From positions 1 to 64,000 of the forward strand of contig JBBHKE010003581.1 of the NCBI GenBank assembly GCA_037447655.1: a stretch of DNA of 64,000 bases, read 5' to 3'. Source of the DNA: Zygnema cylindricum (taxonomy: Eukaryota; Streptophyta; Zygnematophyceae; Zygnematales; Zygnemataceae). A model generated the notes under the pieces. The model ran no database searches. It saw only the letters and a list, made by a program, of their open reading frames with translations, and was not told the origin of the DNA. Shown piece by piece: positions 12,778-29,240 of this stretch (position 1 is the first letter of the stretch; each line of letters starts with the position of its first letter). Position numbers and translations under genes: made by a program.

Positions 12778-13345
12778 GGCGGGCACGATGTAGCGCTGCC
12801 GCCCGTCGCGGTACAGACCGCCGTACCGTGGCAATATTCTACGTTGCCGCTCGCCTGCTGGCGTCTTTCTACGATGTCGCCCGCCCGGTGGCATAATTTT
12901 ACGCTGCCGCCGGCCGGCATAATTCTACCTTGCCTCCCTGTGGCGGATTATACGGTGCCGCTTGGTGGCGTAGTTTTACGCTGCCGCCGGCTGGCGTGAC
13001 TGTGCGCTAACTCTTACTGTCTTAATTCTACACTGTCGACAGTTAGCATGATTGTACGCTGCCCCTCAGTGTTGTAATTCTACGCCACCGACTGTTGGCG
13101 TAATTCTACGATGCCGCTCGGTGGCGTAATTGTATGCTGCCGCCAGCTGGCGTTATTTTACGCTACCCCCCGTTGGCGTAATTCTACGCTGCCCCCCGTT
13201 GGCGTAATTCTACGTCGTCGCCCGTCAGCAGTACATACCGTCGTACCTGGCACAATGTAACGTTGTCGTTCGACCGTCCGCAGTACGAACCGCCGTATCG
13301 ATGGCGTAATGCAACATTGTCGCCCGCCAGTATCTTCGAACGACC
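12778..13345. repeat. 26-bp degenerate minisatellite
   Basis: About twenty units of a 26-bp motif, best seen at 13085-13215, with core GGCGTAATTCTACGCTGCC followed by a variable CGCC/CCCC-GTT part. Each unit contains partly self-complementary GGCGTA/TACGCT blocks. Units drift strongly toward both ends. GC content is far higher than in the surroundings. Confidence 0.85.
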
Positions 13346-13424
13346 ACCGGCAGTACCAAAAAAAAACACACTTTTAAGCTGATCAAATCACCCGATAGTT
13401 TTGTTCCCATGAAGAGTGTATTAC

Positions 13425-13818
13425 TAGTGTTGGGTATCGGGTAGTTTCATATCGCGATAATTTCGATATTCGATATATCGAATATCGATCGAGGAAAGTC
13501 CTCGATATATCGTACCGCGACCAACATAAAATATCGCGATATATATCGCAAAAAATGAATGTCCGTACATATACCGTACAGTTGCCGTGCAGGTATGGTA
13601 CGGTAAACCGTACGGAAAAGGGTCCCCCCCCCCCCCCCCCCCCCCCACTGAGCGCCCGCCACGGGGGGGGGGGGGGCTTTTGAAAAAAAATAAAAAACCG
13701 AAAAAAAAAAAATCTGGATATTTAGATTCTCCGTACATGGTCTCGATATATTGATTATCGGGTAGCTAAAGTTCGATAATATCGAATATCGGCAATAGGT
13801 CCTCGATACCCAACACTA
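13425..13818. mobile_element. non-autonomous hAT element with 8-bp target duplication
   Basis: Ends TAGTGTTGGGTATCG and its exact inverse CGATACCCAACACTA. Both sides carry TGTATTAC (13417-13424 and 13819-13826), a perfect 8-bp target duplication as made by hAT transposases. The interior holds ATCG/CGAT-rich palindromic sequence, a run of 23 C (13624-13646) and a run of 14 G (13663-13676) that could pair. No transposase is encoded. Confidence 0.9.
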
Positions 13819-14038
13819 TGTATTACTACTGTCAAGAGAAAAAATACAAAGTTAAAAATCGGTTTTTTCGATTAAAAATTATAGACCTTTGGCTGTCGTG
13901 TTGAAAACCTTAAATAGGCGATATCTGTGTACGCGCGAGGCGGTGTCAGTACGTCCGCGCGACCCAAAACAAGATGTTCCTTATGACCACGACCCATGTT
14001 CCCATGTGCCTTCAGTGCAAAATTGATGCTTCAACATA

Positions 14039-14342
14039 CATCGCAAGAGAAAAAAAAAGAAAAGGTACACGTGTGCCATCGCGACTCAATTGATGTCTTA
14101 AAACACATATCAAATGAAAGATTACGAAATATTGTAATTCGTAAGAAACGGTTATTTATGAGGGATATATTATTATCGTTGTTGATTTAACATCGCAAGA
14201 GCAAAAAAGGAAAAGGTACGCGTGTGCCATCCCGACCCAATTGATGCTTAAAAATACATATCAAATGAAAGATTACGAAATATTGTGATTTGTAAGAAAC
14301 GGTTATTAATAGAGGGATATATTAATATTGTTATTGATTTTT
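14039..14342. repeat. tandem duplication, 152-bp unit
   Basis: Two adjacent units (14039-14190, 14191-14342) both begin CATCGCAAGAG and share ATATCAAATGAAAGATTACG, AAGAAACGGTTATT and GAGGGATATATT. They differ by scattered substitutions, so the duplication is not very recent. A 64-codon frame in the first unit is not preserved in the second. Confidence 0.85.
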
Positions 14343-14589
14343 AATTCACATTACCTGCAAGTACGATGCTAAGTCGTGAAATATAGAAGCAGTAATAATA
14401 TATCATTGCATTTTTTTTATTTTAAATTGGGGTTGATTTATAAAAGCGACACAAAATGTGTAGACGTCAGTAGCATGCATTACTTCACTATTACAGTTTG
14501 AAAGAGTTTATGATGCGTATGTGACTCTAACGCAAACACCCTATGGTTGTTGTTGCAATGTGTGTAGACGTGAGTACGCATATTTGAGT

Positions 14590-14885
14590 TGAATAAGAAC
14601 TCACACATGTGATCTGACAATGTACAAACCGACAAGATGTGAACCAACAATATATAAACCTACAGGATATGAATCGCCAAAGAAGAAACCGACAATATAT
14701 AAATCGACAATTTATAACCGACTATATATGCACCGGAAATAGATGAACCAACAAAATATGAACGGACAACAAGAAAGAGGGAGAGAGGAGAGATAGAAGA
14801 CGAAGAGGGAGAGAGAGAGGGAGAGGGGAGAGACAACAAAAGAGAGGGACGGGGGAGAAAAAACAAGCGAGATAGGAAAAAGAAA
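14590..14885. repeat. degenerate short tandem repeat and GA-rich tract
   Basis: 14600-14770 holds about eight loose copies of a roughly 20-bp word of the type ACCGACAATATATAAAT, followed by a GA-rich tract at 14770-14885. No gene is evident. Confidence 0.6.
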
Positions 14886-15823
14886 AGGGCGTTGAATCAG
14901 TGTGTCTAACACTAATAGCAATCCATGGTGTATTTGGATGTTTCTATAAACAGGAGAAGGTAATACAATGTGAAAATTGACATTTCTTTTACAATAGTGA
15001 AATAAAGAAGTTTCGAAAGAAACTTACCAGTTAACATTGTTAGAGCTATAAAAAGTTAATATCAAAAATTATGTTTAATCCTAATTGGGTTGTTAACGTT
15101 TTAAAGCAAGTTGCATAGGTATACATACTTCGACACACTTATGTTCTAACACTATTATTTCTTCAATAGAATATTCTTGCTGTTTGGAAGTGTGTATATT
15201 TTCTATGCTTATACCATCACTCTTTGGTTGTTGTTCCAATAAAAGTTGCAGAGAGACTCTTTACATATAATGTATGTCGTACAATTGCTTATTGAGCACA
15301 TAAACTTATATTTGTATAATACTTTGGTAAGGCTCAACAAAGCGTGATAAAACAACACACAATACATGCCCATATAACAAGCATAACAAAACACGACACG
15401 AATCATGTCCGTGTAACGGGCATTGATTGACTTATGTGAACAAAAACATATTGTGTAACAAAACACACCAACATGAGATCTGTAGCTAAAAATAAACATT
15501 TGATTTTTGACAGTTACACATAGATATAGGCGGAGAAGGGTTGGTTGAAATTGTTAGAGCCACACACCATTGAACGTTATTACAAAGGTGACACTCAGTC
15601 ATCAATAAACCCATTTAATCTTAACTACAATATTCTTGTTGTGAAGTAAACTAAATATGATTATGAACTTCAAAACATGTTTGTTTGCACAGAATGACAT
15701 CTTACATGGGACATTCTCTCGGTTTAAAATTGTCTATATTTGTGTTGTAAATCAAAACACCCTATGGTTGTTATTCCCATATATAATTTACATTTATATA
15801 GTTCATCAAAAACCCCACCTGTA
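14886..15823. other. intergenic stretch, no gene seen
   Basis: AT-rich. A 96-codon minus-strand frame at 15209-15499 has no recognisable domain. Two short related blocks with ACACGAC..TGTCCGTGTAACGGGCATTG occur at 15395 and 16420, suggesting an old repeat. Confidence 0.4.
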
Positions 15824-16362
15824 CACCGCGCATCGTTATTAGTGTCAAAGTCACTAATTTGGGTTCTTAAAATTTTGATTTTTTTCCTCAAATAGGATAC
15901 ATGATTTTAATTTTTCCTTGCCGTTAATTAAGGTACCGTACCAAATAGCGTAAAGAACGAAAGTACATTAAGATTTAAATAGTGTGGTATACGGTCGATG
16001 TCAGACCGTACATAAATGTACCTTTTCAAGTGAAAACTTTACAAAAAATGAATTAAATTATACGCGCACGCATAGGAACGTGCGCTAAAAAAAAGAGATT
16101 AGTCTGACAAGTAAACTAGTCTGGACATGTACTGATATATAAATTTCACGACGGCATACGATTTCTAATATTTTGTACGGATACATATATTAATGTTTTG
16201 TAATCGTACGGCGAATATTCCATTTTTGCTGTTCCCAAATTAGCATAATGCCGAAATTAGAATACACCTTTTTAAAAAAAAAAAATAATCTTAATTAGTA
16301 TCAATTACGGTAAATTTTCTTCAACACTATTTAAACTTTGACACTAATAACGATTCGCGGTG
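15824..16362. mobile_element. MITE, CACCG-end family, copy 3 (539 bp)
   Basis: Flanked by TA. The left end CACCGCGCATCGTTATTAG followed by TGTCAAAGT is matched by the inverted right end with one difference over about 28 bp. The interior is AT-rich and does not share the CTTTTCTCCGTAC core of the 216-bp copies, so this is a longer subfamily. Confidence 0.75.
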
Positions 16363-17731
16363 TAGTTGTTCCCAAATATATAGAGTACAAAAACTCTATA
16401 CAACCTTAATCACACACAACACGACCTTTGTCCGTGTAACGGGCATTGGTTTACTAGTTATAGAAACTTTCGAAGCGAATGCTTCGCGAAAAAATATCCA
16501 ACGGCCATTGTTAACTCCCAGACTTTTGGAGAATATTGGTAAGATTCTCTGTAATGTTGTTTTCCATATAAAAACAAAATAAGAGGTACGGCATAGTACG
16601 GAGATGTTTAAACAACCTCACTTTTCGTCTAATAGAACTTCACCCTAAATGTCCTTTGTACTTGTTGTCTGAAATTTAGTACGTTTCATTACATTTTAGC
16701 GGGCCATACAGAAATCCGATTGGCCTATGTTTTTGTCTTTTTTTTCCTGGCATCCTGTCATTTAGATTCTGTCGAAATCGTTTAGATCTTCAAGATGTCT
16801 CGTACGGTCGTATCCTGTGGCTACCAAGTGTATCAAGAATGTCGGTGGGATACTGCTATAGAACTGTTAGCGTCATTGAATATTTCGCACGCTTAGCAAG
16901 TTTACGGAGAAGTATTTTCTAGGGTTTCTGACATGGAACTGCTCGAGTTTCAGTAACCACTCACATATTTTGTGAAACATTTTTGTACAATCTTTGTATT
17001 GTTCTATAATTCGCCACGTGTGACAAGATATATCACAAGAAACACAATGCATCAAATCTCATGTTCCGTACGAATCACTCTATCGATAATTGTCACATGT
17101 TTTGACTGTTTTTGATTGGTTGAAGTTTTTTTTTCCATAAAAGATACGAGTACCCGAAACATGCCAAAAAAGAATTCCGAAAAAAAGAAAAAACAGAAAT
17201 AAACCGGGAAAAAACAAAAACTTCGCAAGAAGAGCAGTTTTATGACTTTATGTGCACTCCAAGTGCCGTACAACATCCCTCACTGGTTGATGTATGTTTT
17301 TTTCTTAACAAAAAATCAATAGAAAAACAGAAACTTGCCCGAAAAAATCTCAAAAGGTACATTTCTAGAATTTTCCGCCTACCCAAAGGGCCGTGAAAAG
17401 TTTTCGGACTTAGCCCGTAAACGGCGGATGTCGGAACTAGGATGGTCCGTACAGATATTTTCCAATACCGGATAAGGAATTAGATTTGGCGTATCTCTAC
17501 CAAATCTAGGGTTTTGTGTTCCGCAACATTTGTCTAGTCAAAACGTCCACGTCGCCCATCCCTATTAATTTCTCGTACTATTTTTCTAGAATCTAAATAA
17601 TTTTGTCGTTTTTGATTACCAAAAAAAAATGTTTTTTTTTTTTTTTTTTATCTTTCGAAAAACTTGTCAGGACGCCTTCCGTTTGGTCAAGTCAATCGGT
17701 TAAAGTCCGGAAGACATAAGCCAATCAGGTA
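16363..17731. other. intergenic stretch, no gene seen
   Basis: Low-complexity AT-rich DNA with several poly-T runs. Two minus-strand frames at 16873-17055 and 17052-17276 have no recognisable domain. Confidence 0.4.
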
Positions 17732-17945
17732 CACGTGTATCGCTATTAGTGTTCATAATTTTTTCGCCACTTAAAACATCTTTTCTCCGTACACATTTGC
17801 CCGATGTTCAATTTGAGACCGCCAATTTGAGGCTGAGGATCTTACCTTTCAATCGCAACCGTCAGATCCACAATCCGACATGTGTGTACGGATAAAAGAT
17901 GTTTTAAGAGACATAAAAAACATGAAAACTAATAGCAATCTTAAC
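17732..17945. mobile_element. MITE, CACCG-end family, copy 4
   Basis: Near-copy of 8146-8361: a CGTGTATCGCTATTAGTGTT start, the AAACATCTTTTCTCCGTACA core, the GACCGCCAAT block and the inverted ACGGATAAAAGATGTTTT. The right end has decayed, so its border is approximate. It lies about 360 bp upstream of the DUR3 start codon. Confidence 0.7.
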
Positions 17946-18165
17946 CACGAAGCTTTACCCTTTTCTGAACCAATATCCGAACCTAAAATGTAAGTCGTAT
18001 CCCAGACCTCTACAGTACTGTACTGAATCTTTTTCTAAGCATTTCTGGTCGACGCAGCCAACTTTTCCGTATTCCTCAGAATCGGTACTCTGCCACTGTG
18101 CAGGATTCCCGCCTTCGCTACGTTTGAATTTTTTGTCTGTTTCGGCCCGCGATCCTGCCCTGCCA

Positions 18166-18173
18166 TATAAAAG
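18166..18173 (+). promoter_or_regulatory. TATA-like box upstream of DUR3
   Basis: TATAAAAG lies 139 bp upstream of the DUR3 start codon, a plausible core promoter with a leader of about 100 nt. This is based on motif and position only. Confidence 0.45.
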
Positions 18174-18304
18174 AGGTTAGAACCGTCCCTAAGACTATTG
18201 CAGTACTATGTTTTTTTTTTATTTTTTTTTTGTCTTTGTGGGATTTGTGAGAGTGAAGGTTAGAGGAAGCCCTAGTGCTTGAGGTATCTGTGACAATTGT
18301 CACA

Positions 18305-23142
<4,838 letters not shown>

Positions 23143-25377
23143 CATCTTGATGATGATGGTATTCCTCCAACCTTAGAATGGTGAAGAGAAAACTTAGTTT
23201 TTTAGAAACAACATATACATACAGACTGAAAAACTTTAACCTAAAAAAGCGCCAAGCACGTCGACGTTGACTTGTACCGCTTACCTTCCTGCTGACGTTA
23301 TTATGACTCAGTCAATCATTAAACCATTGTTTTTAGCATGCGTCGTTTTGGTTTGGACCAAGCGGTGACGTCAGCATGTGTATAGTTGTACGAAATCTAT
23401 GCAGCCGTGACTAGATTTGACGGCCGGCCGGGTGACTACCGCTGACCGTTAAAAAGGCTTTGTGAGCGCGGCAGTCGATTCCGTTTTTTCCCGTTTTTTC
23501 TCCATTTTTTCCTCTTGAACCTCTGTCACTACCTAGCTACTGAACTGACCTAACGCATTTTTCAATTCTCAAAATTCTCTTATAACAAACCTGCAATCAG
23601 ATTTTTCCCTTTTTTTGGTTTTTTCTTGGTGACTTTGCCCATTTGCCTTAGCAGTAATTTGGCTTACTTGAGAGGATAGGGTATGGGAGAGTTAAAAGGA
23701 AAGAGAGATTGAACTGTAAAGTTACCTCGGTGTTTTCTTCACTCGGTTTTTCCCCAAGTTACTTTTCTCCCTCTTTTTTCATCCGAAAATCCTTTCCCCC
23801 CAAAAAAAAAGGTCTGGATAAGGTCTAGATTTTTCCAAACTTTCAGAACTTCTACAGAGGGGAAAAACATTTTTGCCAAAGATATTACCATAGGCTCGGA
23901 TTTTAATTGACTTGGCTTAGTAAATAGGAAGGATAATTTCTTTTGTTACTATCTTAATACTGTAATCTGCGATTTGTAAGCAATCAAATAATAATGTTTT
24001 TAAGTTCTGTGGACCTTTCCGTCACCAAAGTCACCACATCAAGTGTGGATTTTAGTGTGATTACATTGCAATTTCGCCTCATGTGGAAAACAATGATAAT
24101 CGGAGTAGGACTGATCTTTTTAACTATTCGGAATCCTTACCAAAAATTATGAAATATTTTAAATAATTTATCTATGAAATCAATAATTAGCATAATGTAG
24201 AAACTTTTACCACGCTTGAAAGACATTCCAATTAATATGATCACCATATAGATTTATGGTTTGCTTTAGGGATTAGGGTTTGATCTAGTTGGCAATGTTT
24301 ATTCTCCCATTCAATGTACAAATTTCAATAAAGATAAATTACAAATATATATTAAAAATAATACACAAAATAGGTAATAAATAGAAGTTACAACAATTGC
24401 AAATTAATTAGCACGGATGCTTCAAATAATAAGGGCTATAATTCCAACCTTTGCCTTTGACGCAAAACCAATAAAAATGCTAACCGACGCCTATAAAGTT
24501 TGATTCATTTAAAATGGAATCCCATTATTGTGTTTTTTTGGAGTAATATGCTAAAGTTTATTTTCTTTAAAGGAAATTTTACTGTAAGTTTCACTCTAAA
24601 TTGGTAAATATTAATTTAAAAGGGACTGCAATTTACAGTTCACATGAAGTTAACATGATTTTACAAATATAATGATGGCAATCATCTATGTGAAATGTTT
24701 AAATTTCATTCTGTAATCCCATATATCAAATTTCAACACATAATTCTATATATCACATTGATTTCTTTCATGATTGCCCAAAACCAATACATACCTATAA
24801 TAGAAAGGAAGGTATATTGATTGTTGAAAGAAACAGATTATGGATAGACTGAAGTAATTCATACCACTATAATGGTATGTGTAAAATACTTACTGTGAAA
24901 TTTGATTCAAAACTATTCAATAATTACAATTCATTTGGAGAGAAGTCCTTCAGAAAACAAAAATATTCTTCATACAAATAACTTTCATTTTTTGGTTTTT
25001 GGTCTCATTTAATAAAGTAATTGCAAAAGTGTGATATCAAAACTATAAAAACTATGAGGGAGGACAAGATAGTCACGCTTCACTACACAGTGAACTCTAG
25101 TTGTCCTATTCGTACGGATTTGGACTTTTTTCCGAAAACTACGTAGTATTCGCAACTTTTATATTTTTCGTAATATTCGTTTAATTTTCGTTGTACGGAA
25201 AAATGTACGGAATTTAAAAAAAATGGACGTTGCACCAATTGCGCGGCGGAAGTTTAAATTTGTTTAGAAAATGCCTCTTTGAAAAGGAAGCTGCCATTGA
25301 AGATGCAATAGAAGCGGCAAGTAAAGGTACCATTGGAACCGCCTTTGACGCTTTCGCATACCTCACCATAAACATCC
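23143..25377. other. DUR3 3' flank and intergenic DNA, no further gene seen
   Basis: The first part should contain the DUR3 3' untranslated region. The rest is AT-rich without long frames. 25087-25110 (CAGTGAACTCTAGTTGTCC) has a hAT-like terminus shape and may be the left end of the transposon that carries the following gene, but no matching right end with an 8-bp duplication was found. Confidence 0.4.
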
Positions 25378-27342
25378 ATGCCTATAACTCGCGGAATAGA
25401 GTGGGAGCATGTTAAGGCTCCAGACGGAGGGCTACTTGGAAACAACCGAATATGTATCTGTATCTACTGCAACTTTGAATACAATGGTCAAGCAACAAGG
25501 ATTAGAAACCACCTTCTTGGGAATGTGAAGAGTGGAGGAATTAGAGCTTGCCATTTATGTCCGGACGAGGTGAAAGAGGAGTTTACTGCATCGGAAACTG
25601 AGAGAACTTCTCATGGCTCTCAAAAACGTGTCATATCTGATTTGGATGATCTCACCGAGTGTCCTGGTGGATCTAGCCAGAGCAGTAAGGTGCAATGTGT
25701 TCAAACAAAAATAACAAAATTATTTCATAGGCATAACAAGAAAGAGGTAGATGTAGCATGGGCTAAGGCTTTCTTTGCCAACGGCTTGCCGTTCCGTCTA
25801 TTAGATGACCCCTATTTTAAGGCAGCAGTGAAGAAGACCGGGGAGATAGGGGGTTCTTACAAGTTACCTCACCGGAATGCCATGAGAACTCGTCTCTTGG
25901 CAGAGACAAAGGCAACAGTAAAACAAGACTTGGGGAGCTACATGGAGACGTTAGAAGCCACTGGTGCCTCGATCACATCAGATGGATGGACAGCAGTCGA
26001 TGACACGCCTCTTATTAACATTCTAGCTGTCACCCCCAAGGGTGACATGTTTCTCACGGCGGAAGACACTAGTGGGCAAATTAAGGATGCTCATTACGTT
26101 AGTAATGTGTTAGAGAAGGGAGTTCTTGCGGTAGGGGTCGAGAATGTGGTGCAAGTTGTGACAGATTCTGCCCCTGTGAACAAGGCTGCAGCCTCGCTTC
26201 TCGTGAGTAAATACCCTTCGATCACCTGGACGCCATGCGCTGCCCACGTTTTGGACTTATTGTTGGAGGATTGGGGCAAGTTACCATTTATTTCAACACC
26301 TGTCCGAGAGGGAAAAGAGGTGCTGAAATTTATTACCAATCATAACATGAGTTCTGCCATGTTCAACAAAATCTCTGCACTTCGGCTATTAAAACCTGGA
26401 GAGACGAGGTTTGCGACAAATTTCATTATGCTCCAAAGATTTTTACAAGTGAAGGACAACTTGGAGTGCTTAATGTTTGATGATAGTTACAAGCAGTGGA
26501 TGGGTAAGGCTGCATACAAGATCGAGGGGCTAAAGATTAAAGGTCACATTTTGAGCCAAGCGTTTTGGACGAGAGTGACGGAGGCTGTGGCAGTTTCAGA
26601 GCCGGTGGTGCGGCTAATGAGGGAGTGTGACAAAGGGGCCCCAAACGTGGGAAAGGTTTATTATGGTTTTTATACTGTTGGTCAGTTTTTGCAGAAGTTA
26701 TCCATCGATGGAGGTGAAAGAAATTATGAAGCCCTACAAGTATTGGAAGAACTGAAGACATCCTTCATGAGCAGATGGGAGATGGCCCAAAGTCCCATGT
26801 ATGCCGCCGGCTTTGTACTCGATCTCGGGTACCAAAGTGCTACCTATGGGCAGAATAAAAATGCGATAATAATGGAAGGCTTTGAGACAATGCTTGAAAA
26901 AATGTTACCAAACGTGGAGGAACAGACAGAGGCCCGCATTGAGCTGTCTAAATATAGAGATTTCGAGAGTGTTTTTGGAAGGGATGTAACAAAAGCTTGT
27001 GCTAGGAAGATGCCAGGGTGGAAATGGGGGAAGGAGTTTGGAGGTGTCACCCCGATCTTGCAGAAGGTAGCAATTAGAATCCTCGCCCAATGCTCAGTTG
27101 CCAGCGCATGTGAGTGGAATTGGTCAACCTATGACCATATTCACTCTAAGAAAAGAAACAGGCTCACAGCTAATAGGGCCAAAGATCTAGTATGGGTCTT
27201 TAGCAATCTTAGATTGTTACAGAAGACCAGAGATATTAGTTATGAAGAGGCCATGGTAGCATGGGAGGAAAAGGAAGGGGAGGTAGGGGAAGAAGGGGAG
27301 GAGGTTTTTCTAGATGACATGTTTGACCTAGATTTGGAGTAA
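25378..27342 (+). CDS. hAT-family transposase with BED zinc finger, intact
   Basis: Uninterrupted 654-codon frame. Residues about 20-60 form a BED-type finger (CIYC with a downstream RNHLLG His). A DUF659-like RNase H segment follows at about 200-310 (ITSDGWTAVDDTPLINI, VTDSAPVNKAA, TWTPCAAHVLDLLLEDW). The hATC dimerisation region is near the end (ASACEWNWSTYDHIHSKKR, RAKDLVWVFSNLRLL), then an acidic tail. This is the full architecture and usual length of plant-type hAT transposases, which cut and paste DNA between short inverted ends. No intron is needed. A perfect open frame suggests recent activity or domestication; clear terminal repeats were not found, so I cannot separate these. Confidence 0.92.
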   Translation: MPITRGIEWEHVKAPDGGLLGNNRICICIYCNFEYNGQATRIRNHLLGNVKSGGIRACHLCPDEVKEEFTASETERTSHGSQKRVISDLDDLTECPGGSSQSSKVQCVQTKITKLFHRHNKKEVDVAWAKAFFANGLPFRLLDDPYFKAAVKKTGEIGGSYKLPHRNAMRTRLLAETKATVKQDLGSYMETLEATGASITSDGWTAVDDTPLINILAVTPKGDMFLTAEDTSGQIKDAHYVSNVLEKGVLAVGVENVVQVVTDSAPVNKAAASLLVSKYPSITWTPCAAHVLDLLLEDWGKLPFISTPVREGKEVLKFITNHNMSSAMFNKISALRLLKPGETRFATNFIMLQRFLQVKDNLECLMFDDSYKQWMGKAAYKIEGLKIKGHILSQAFWTRVTEAVAVSEPVVRLMRECDKGAPNVGKVYYGFYTVGQFLQKLSIDGGERNYEALQVLEELKTSFMSRWEMAQSPMYAAGFVLDLGYQSATYGQNKNAIIMEGFETMLEKMLPNVEEQTEARIELSKYRDFESVFGRDVTKACARKMPGWKWGKEFGGVTPILQKVAIRILAQCSVASACEWNWSTYDHIHSKKRNRLTANRAKDLVWVFSNLRLLQKTRDISYEEAMVAWEEKEGEVGEEGEEVFLDDMFDLDLE

Positions 27343-28619
27343 AGAGATTTCCAATAAGGAGAGATAAAGGGGAGATGTCTTGTCACTGCCTGCAACGAGA
27401 TGAGATAATTTTAATGTGAAAACAAAACCATGTCATACAAATTAATAGAAAGATGATTTTTTTGTGCTTTAATGTGAACCTGTCATTTTTCATTGTTGGT
27501 ATGCTGTAACATTCGCAAGTCAATAAAAAGATGGTTTTTATTTTCTTCCATGTGAACTTGAAGTTTTTCATTATTGACATTTTATAATAAGGCCATGTTG
27601 AATCAGCGACGATGCAACCTGGTCGCTTGTCCCTGTAGTAGTTCAGCGGTGATACGGCTTCGTCGCTGGTTGAACAACCAGCGACGAAGCCAACTTGGTC
27701 GCTTGTTCGGCAACCTGGTTGCTGGTTCAGCGGCGTGGTTGCCGCGTCGTTGGTTTTTTCACTTCACTATTTTTCTGCGCTTGCCGTATCGAAAATTTGA
27801 AATGTGAAACTTTGAAAAATCAAAAAATGTTCGGAAATGTACTGGTACATCGGTAGGTACGCATTTTATAACATTTTTTTCATCGTTAAATGCGTATCGT
27901 GCGTAGTATTCGCTCCTTCGTTTCGTGCGTATTATGCGCATGGGACAACTATGGGAAGAACCGAGGACAACTACAGGATTTGCTGTGGACGCCAAGCTCC
28001 AGCACGTGCGTATCTTTTTTGAGATTGCGGAAAAATCTGTGACGGCAGCTTTCGGAGCTCTTCACGAAAAAACATGGATGTTTCATTCGTACTATGCGCA
28101 CGGTAAAAAACTTTGAAAAAGAATGCATATGCGCATTATTCAAAATTTCACATTTTTTAAAATGCGTTGACCGACTTTGACTTATTATATAATAAAAATA
28201 CGAAAAACTCCAAAAAAATTAAGAGGATAATAAAATACATTACGACATCTTAAACAATTAAAGTATTAAATATTAATCGATACTTCTATGCTACAAACTA
28301 AATAATACTGCAACTTAGGGTATGTGCCCATGTATTAACTACCAGGTTTTCTTTGTCGTTTTACTCTGAAATTCAGTCCCCAACGAAAAAATCTCATTTT
28401 GGCAGTTTCAAATTTTTGACCCACTGGCACGCGAACCAACTCAGCAAAATACTTTATCATAAATCATCCCTTTAATTGATTTTAGTTAAAGTATCAATTT
28501 GAAAGCAAATGAAAAATGTCCATGCAGGCGCCACACGAGTTGGAAATTCTTAGCACGAGGGAAAATACTCGCTATTTATTTCATTGCTCATCACACGCAT
28601 CTACGTAGAAAAAATGCAG
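27343..28619. other. flank of the hAT gene, non-coding
   Basis: Contains a hairpin at 27656-27691 and repeated ATGCGCA-type words near 27920-27945, 28088-28105 and 28125-28140. A sequence at 27957-27985 (complement of TAGTTGTCC-type words) weakly resembles the possible hAT end at 25087. No gene was seen. Confidence 0.4.
27656..27691. repeat. 36-bp hairpin with 2-nt loop
   Basis: Perfect 17-nt arms (GGCTTCGTCGCTGGTTG and its inverse) around AA. It sits among further GTCGCTGGTT/AACCAGCGAC words (27600-27750), so it is part of a local family of inverted words downstream of the transposase gene. Confidence 0.9.
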
Positions 28620-29240
28620 GTAATAACTTTTAAATTTTTAACTCAATTTTATTTTTGCGTTAATATTGGTACTGATTAAATAGTGTTAGTTACTAATTTC
28701 GAATGTTTTTAAATGGTGTAGCGTACGAAATGTGTCAGTCCGTACTAAAGCTTGTAATTATTTTGTACAGACGTACAAAATAAGTGTCAGATAAGGGCGT
28801 CGAAAGTGGAAACAAAGTGCGTCGCACGGAAAATCGTACGCCAATTTGATTCTAAGGGCACTTGCCCATGTAACGGAAACTTTAGTCTTATAACTTTGTT
28901 TTTAGCGAAGATTCTCTGTACTACTTTCGGAGCATTCGTATGTAAAAAAATCAAATCATTACTTTAGATCGTGATAGATGTAGACGTGGGTGAAATTTGT
29001 GACGGTTTGTAGACGACTACAAAACTCGCGACAATTGTTGACGTTTACAAAATAGCGACGTTTGTAGACATCTATGTACTTGTGACATTGTAGATGTTTA
29101 GGGTTTGTGACATATTGACGTCACGCTCACTTATGATAGCGTCGACGTCACTGAATATAAAACATTCCGCCAAGGTTTTCCAAATTTGTTTTATCGTCTG
29201 TTCTCAGTGTACTTGCCATCAAAATAAGCTAAAAGACAAC
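28620..29240. repeat. dispersed repeat, second copy
   Basis: Matches pieces of 8750-9940 in a different order (shared GAAGATTCTC, GACGACTACAAAAC, GCGTCGACGTCACT and GTGTCAGT..GTACTAA words). A partial third copy is at 63790-63870. No coding potential. Confidence 0.5.

Noticed and set aside
12709-13410. Arg-rich 61-codon frames in the minisatellite
   Set aside because: Open frames arise from the 26-bp repeat; no conserved start or domain.
25087-27985. Terminal repeats for the hAT transposon
   Set aside because: CAGTGAACTCTAGTTGTCC and the complement near 27960 are only loosely alike and there is no 8-bp duplication.
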